Positions 59,600-64,000 of a DNA stretch of 64,000 nt are shown piece after piece (positions within the stretch are counted from its first letter, which is position 1; each line of letters starts with the position of its first letter). Where the stretch lies: the NCBI RefSeq assembly GCF_008831285.2, contig NC_045139.1:8092204-8156203 (forward strand), read 5' to 3'. Below the pieces are notes generated by a model. The model was not told the DNA's origin, did not search any database, and was given only the letters and a program-made list of their open reading frames with translations. A program made the translations under genes and the position numbers. The DNA comes from Nymphaea colorata (taxonomy: Eukaryota; Streptophyta; Magnoliopsida; Nymphaeales; Nymphaeaceae).

Positions 59600-60632
59600 T
59601 TGAACTTTACCATTCATATGATCATCTCGAAATTTAAAAGAGTTTGAAAAGCTTAAGAGATGCTTCAAATAGCCCTTTTGCAAATCTTTGTACAATTTCA
59701 TCTCTAAAATAAACCAAAATTTAAGGTGTCCTTTTCCTTGTTAGATCAATCTGATAGTATATATTGTTAGCCCATGAAATAGTTGTAGAGGTCCAACCTT
59801 TTCATCCCCAAGTTTGAATCCCACATATACCAAGGGTGAATATCTAATGGTTTTGCACCCAAGTGGATCAAATAGTAATCCCAAATCTAAATTTAATAAA
59901 GACTTTTGGTATCTTTATAGATCTATGCATGAAGTGATAGAGTGCACCTCAACCATTTTGTTGCCTTGGATCATAATCTTTTAGATTGAACTATCATAAG
60001 TACATTAACTCAATTAAAATGAAACTTACTAAAGACAAGTTTGATTGCCCTTAGTAGTGCTTCAAAAATGCACTCACATCATAGAACCTAGTGAACAAAA
60101 CCGACTTCATTTTCCTTCAACAAAACCGACTTCATTTTCCTTCACTCTCTTCATTTGAATTCTTATATGAACTTTCTTGAATTGTGTTTAATTGTCTTCG
60201 GTGCGACGAATCAAGAGAACTGTAAAGATGTTATAATACTGAACTTGCAACCGATCTTATTAAAAACACATACAAGCGAATTTCAAACTACTTTCATATT
60301 GCATATATAATAAGTGAATTACATGCGACTCGAATCGGGGATGCTTGACATCGTTATAAACGAAAGCTAGCGCTTCCACATGGGGTTTGACAGTCACAAC
60401 TTCTCCATCAACGTTTGGAATCGTGCATGCAAGAAGTAGCAATTTAGGCCCTTCTCCTAAAACCCCTCTCCGAAATCATCCTCTCTTTCCTCCCTCCGGT
60501 TCTCCTTTCCGTCTGCCCAATCCATCCCCATCATAAGCCAAACGAGCGAGAGGGATTCCTAATTCATATCTGAAGATTTCTAGGGCACAAGGGACACCGC
60601 CACATCGCAGTAGGTCTGGCAGAGAGAAGCCA
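59600..60632. other. Spacer and promoter of the Pro/His-rich protein gene
   Basis: AT-rich spacer with a 25-bp tandem duplication at 60094-60143. From about 60450 the sequence becomes CT-rich and then GC-richer and is probably the 5' UTR of the gene starting at 60633. No coding region is supported. Confidence 0.5.
60094..60143. repeat. 25-bp tandem duplication
   Basis: AACAAAACCGACTTCATTTT followed by CCTTC occurs twice in direct succession with no differences. Confidence 0.92.
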
Positions 60633-63600
60633 ATGGACGGCAGCAGCCTCCATCATCAGACGCAGAGGCACATGAGACCCATGGAGCAGCATCCTCCTCC
60701 TCCTCCACCGCCTCAGGGACCTTGGAACTCCCCCCAGTTCCAGTATCATCCGTCTCACCCTCCTCCTCCTCCTCCCTATCATCATTATCTTCACCATCAG
60801 CAGCAGCAGCTTCCGCAACCTCCCCAGCCCCAATGGGTTCCGCCTCCTGACCACCCGCAGATGCAGTTTGCGCACCCTCATCCGCCTCCTCCACCGCCGG
60901 GGCCGTCCCACTACGGTATCGGCTCGTACCCGCCTCCGCCGCACCACTACCCGCCTCCGCCTTCTCGGCCCTTGCCGCATCCCCAGGTTACTCAAATGTA
61001 TGGTCAACCGGATCAGGTGATAACCTTTTCGCTTGTTAGATTGCAGTGCCATGGCTGAATCATGCGCCTTTTTTTTTTCTTTTCAATATTGATGATGTCA
61101 ATGCTCTTCTTTCGGCGTCTTTTGTCTTCCTTGTTTGTTTGATTGGATCGAGCTATTTTTGATGTTCCACCTGATGAATTGCACAGTCTTTTCTGGGGCA
61201 CGCTAGAATTTGTGTTCCTTCTTCCACGTGCCAAGTGCCAACGTTTGTTTGATGCCTTCCTCTACATTCTCGTTAGGCTGTGTTTATAGACTGTGCCAAT
61301 CATTGTGACTTGATTGGATGGTCCTCCTTCATTTCTTGCTGTGTGGTTCTTGGTCCACCTGATCCAATGCTTCTTTATGTGAAATGATTGTGTCGAGGCA
61401 TAATAGCTGCACGACTTGTGGTATAAAGGTAACAAATATGTAGCCGTTGCAGATTATGTAGTTCACCTTCCGGTTTTACTTCTATTTCATTGTGTTCATT
61501 GTTTTCCATTCTCGAAGATGATGCTCTGATTTTTTCTGGCTTAAGGGACTCGCTGCGTGAATCTTTTGCACATTTAATGTTTTCTTGTTAATTGCTCCCA
61601 TACACAGAAAGTTATGTGTTTTTCACATGAAAATAGTTTACCGTAATTGGTACCACCATCCACTCACTGGACATAGTCCTTCACAGAACACGATAATGAC
61701 ATCTTCTTTCGGAGATCTTCTCCTTGTTTATATGCTTATAGTTCAATATAGTTGAACCAATTTTTGTGGAAAGCATTACTTTTCAATCATGTTTAACATA
61801 AACAGGTCTGTATAAATTTCTATACTCTTTTCTCCTAAAAAATGATGATAGAGAAAATTGAGTCAGAATAGTATTTGTTTGGTTGCATTGTCAAATGCTT
61901 TGGTTGAAATATCTTGAGAGAAGAGCTATTTGCAAAAAGCAAGGTGCAGTCATTCTTCTTGGTCCCTCTTTAAGAAAATTAATGTTCATGGCACACAAGA
62001 TTGTTGGTATCTGGACTGCAATATCGTAAAAATGGTACAGTAGTGAGCAAGTTTTAGTTCAATTTGAACTGCCTCTTGATAGTACCACGTATGGATCAAA
62101 GGTATCTTGATAGTATTATGTCTAATAGCGTGAATGCCTTGTATCCAACATACCTTGTGCATCAATTGTATCATTGTTGTTAGGGAAGATAAATTGTAGT
62201 TCTATTTACATTTGCTGATGGTTGGATGATTGAAGCTTATCCTTTTGTTATGCAGTAATGTTGCGGATGACTTAAGTTGCTACAAGCATATGACATAACT
62301 TATTTTGTGAAAATATTAAATTATGATTTTTGTTTGGTATATCATCTACTGCAACTTATGGATTGCTTGGGTTTTTAGTGTCATAATTTTCTGCTAAAAA
62401 GATATGCTATATGACGTCTAAATTATTTTTGATCCTAAGATTGTTTCATAGCACTCCCACTTATATACGGAAGTGGTTGGTTTCTATTTTATCTTATCAT
62501 TGTTTTCTTAGCTGCTAACATCTAGACAAAATGACCTTGATGTTTGTGTTATCTAAGATGTCAATATTCCCAAGAACTTACATTTAACTTATAAATACTT
62601 GCAGCCGTGGAGCAATTCTAGTTGGCCACAAAACCAATATCCAGGTACATTTGCTTCACTCTTTCTAAGATTGGTTGTTATTATGAATTACTTGGGGTGC
62701 GTTACTGAGATTGGTTATTATGGTGAATGGTTAGGGATGCTTTCAAAGCATGTTGGTAAGAATCTTTCTTGAAGTCAGTATGGTTGTATGCATCTTAATC
62801 CTGTAATACATAAATCTTCATATAATTGCAAAACAAGGAAATATGGATCAAGTACATGACTTTTGAAACTGTTGCTTTGCTTAGTCTGATTCACATGAAT
62901 TAGTTTGATGTTGGGAGTAGGTACTTCTTCTATACTCTAAACTATAACTGAAAATATTGGTTGGGCCATCCATCTTTTCCACTGGCAGGTGCATTTATAT
63001 TGACCTCTTATTCTTTATAATTTGTCAAAAGCTCTATTTATTCATTGATGTGCAACAACTTTTTCAAATTTTAACATGACAAATCTCTTGGTTGTTTTCT
63101 CACATATCATTCTTGTGTTGTCTTTTGCAAGGAAGCCTGCCAGAATCAAGAACTTTTGATTTCTTTTTCTTTTGAAAAAATGTTGAGAAATCTGGATGAG
63201 AATGGGATGAATGAGACAGTGAAATGTGAAAAAATTCTTGAAAATATAGAGAAAAAGGGAATTTTAGTAATTTGTCTTAAAAGTATAATAAGCCATGATG
63301 TTGCTTGTTCAAGAATTTATCTCAATATGGTCACTAAAAGTAGAGGAGGTAGGATGGGTAGTTGGTCAGATCTAGGATGGATCGTACATGAACAATAGTT
63401 GGAGTCTGTGGCTCTCCTAGGCTTACCTTATCTGGGACCCTTAGGGAAAAGGGGGTTCTTAGGAAAAATTGGGAATTCCCCCCCTTTTTTAACAATTCGA
63501 CAGTGTAAGATGTAGTATAATAAATATTAATATCATACATATATATCTTCCTGTTTTTTCCCACTCTTTGTCATATATATAAATAATATAATTTCCTCAA

Positions 63601-64000
63601 GTGGGTATCTTGCACTACCCGTGATGAATTATTTTATTAAAATAAGATTCATGGGTTCCATAAGCGAGCCCGTCCTTTTTCAAGTTGGTCAATGGCTCTG
63701 CCACATAGTTCTTCTGAATTGCAAATAGTACTCAAAATTCTCTGCTTTTGATTATTTAAAAAGTCACTTGATGAAAGTAGGTTATCTCCCCATCAATTCC
63801 ATAACTTCCACGATCTCTTCCCAAACTCAACATGAATCATTCAATTCATTTGGCTCTCACACTCAATTAAATTATTTATACTTATGGGCCAGTCCCATAT
63901 CTCTTTCTTAATGAGCCTACCCTCTCTTATTTGTTTGCATTCCAGGATATATAAACTGACACAAGAAAAGCGAGGATCTCTGGAGGGATCTTCTGACCAG
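60633..64000 (+). CDS. Proline/histidine-rich protein, 5' part (continues beyond window)
   Basis: Unrecognised plant protein. Exon 1 (60633-61016, 128 codons, phase 0) starts at an ATG in good context (CCAATGGA) and encodes [20 protein letters not shown] followed by poly-Pro runs, [10 protein letters not shown], and Pro/His/Tyr-rich segments to QMYGQPDQ. The donor is GTGATAAC. A second short exon (62605-62644, 40 bp) encodes [13 protein letters not shown] in the matching frame between a good acceptor (ACTTGCAG) and donor GTACAT. A third exon may begin near the right edge: the acceptor-like AG at 63963-63964 would give [12 protein letters not shown] in frame, whereas the acceptor at 63944-63945 meets an early stop. 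Such N-termini occur in plant RNA-binding and nuclear proteins, but no domain is visible. The gene is partial. Confidence 0.65.
61017..62604 (+). other. Intron 1 of the Pro/His-rich protein gene
   Basis: T-rich intron without recognisable coding content, repeats or RNA genes. It begins GTGATAAC and ends ACTTGCAG. Confidence 0.6.
62645..63963 (+). other. Second intron of the Pro/His-rich protein gene (end uncertain)
   Basis: AT-rich. An 80-codon open frame at 63156-63398 is charged and Met/Lys-rich but has no recognisable motif. A less AT-rich patch at 63330-63480 may be a repeat fragment. Confidence 0.4.

Noticed and set aside
60564-61052. 162-codon Arg-rich minus-strand frame
   Set aside because: Antisense translation of the poly-Pro/His codons of exon 1; Arg/Gly/Glu-rich frames opposite CCN repeats are expected artefacts.

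Overview
The window is nuclear DNA from a flowering plant. Intron-rich genes are split by long AT-rich introns and spacers full of AT, GA and GT microsatellites, Tourist-like MITEs, an LTR retrotransposon and a decayed LINE. The recognisable proteins (otubain-type deubiquitinase, sucrase/ferredoxin-like protein, USP-like protein, AGC1/D6PK-type kinase, plastid phosphate transporter PHT2;1) are conserved across angiosperms, so the exact lineage is not resolved.

Layout. About 2.49-13.32 kb (minus): an eight-exon otubain gene with catalytic Asp/Cys in exon 3 and His in exon 8. Its last intron carries a 3.3 kb LTR retrotransposon in the same orientation, and its first intron carries a 1.1 kb element with inverted ends. 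About 13.3-18.15 kb: spacer with a likely leader region, a 28-bp tandem repeat and a 437-bp MITE. About 18.15-23.71 kb (plus): a five-exon sucrase/ferredoxin-like (Apd1/Aim32-type) Fe-S protein with a C-terminal membrane anchor. About 23.7-31.6 kb: spacer without a supported gene. About 31.59-35.31 kb (plus): a four-exon USP-like gene. About 37.26-40.91 kb (minus): a two-exon AGC VIII kinase; its intron holds a tandem duplication and a MITE. About 41-46.5 kb: spacer with a regular cluster of four CACGTG boxes. About 46.49-51.00 kb (minus): PHT2;1 in three exons, with a long GA tract just upstream. About 51-57.5 kb: repeat-rich spacer. About 57.5-59.6 kb (plus): a 5'-truncated L1-type LINE pseudogene with reverse transcriptase, zinc-binding and RNase H parts. 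About 60.63 kb to the right edge (plus): the first exons of a proline/histidine-rich protein gene that continues beyond the window.

The genes are unrelated housekeeping and signalling genes rather than a pathway cluster. Exon boundaries were deduced by hand from splice consensus, reading-frame phase and remembered family conservation; five complete gene models close in frame across every junction. I found no convincing novel multi-gene system. The observations most worth checking are a GC-AG intron and a 24-residue N-terminal duplication in the otubain gene, a MITE whose empty site is preserved in a neighbouring tandem duplicate, a LINE whose nonsense changes fall almost only at tryptophan positions, an evenly spaced G-box array, an in-frame upstream start on the Fe-S protein that would add a targeting-like leader, and an LTR element with an unrecognised open frame.
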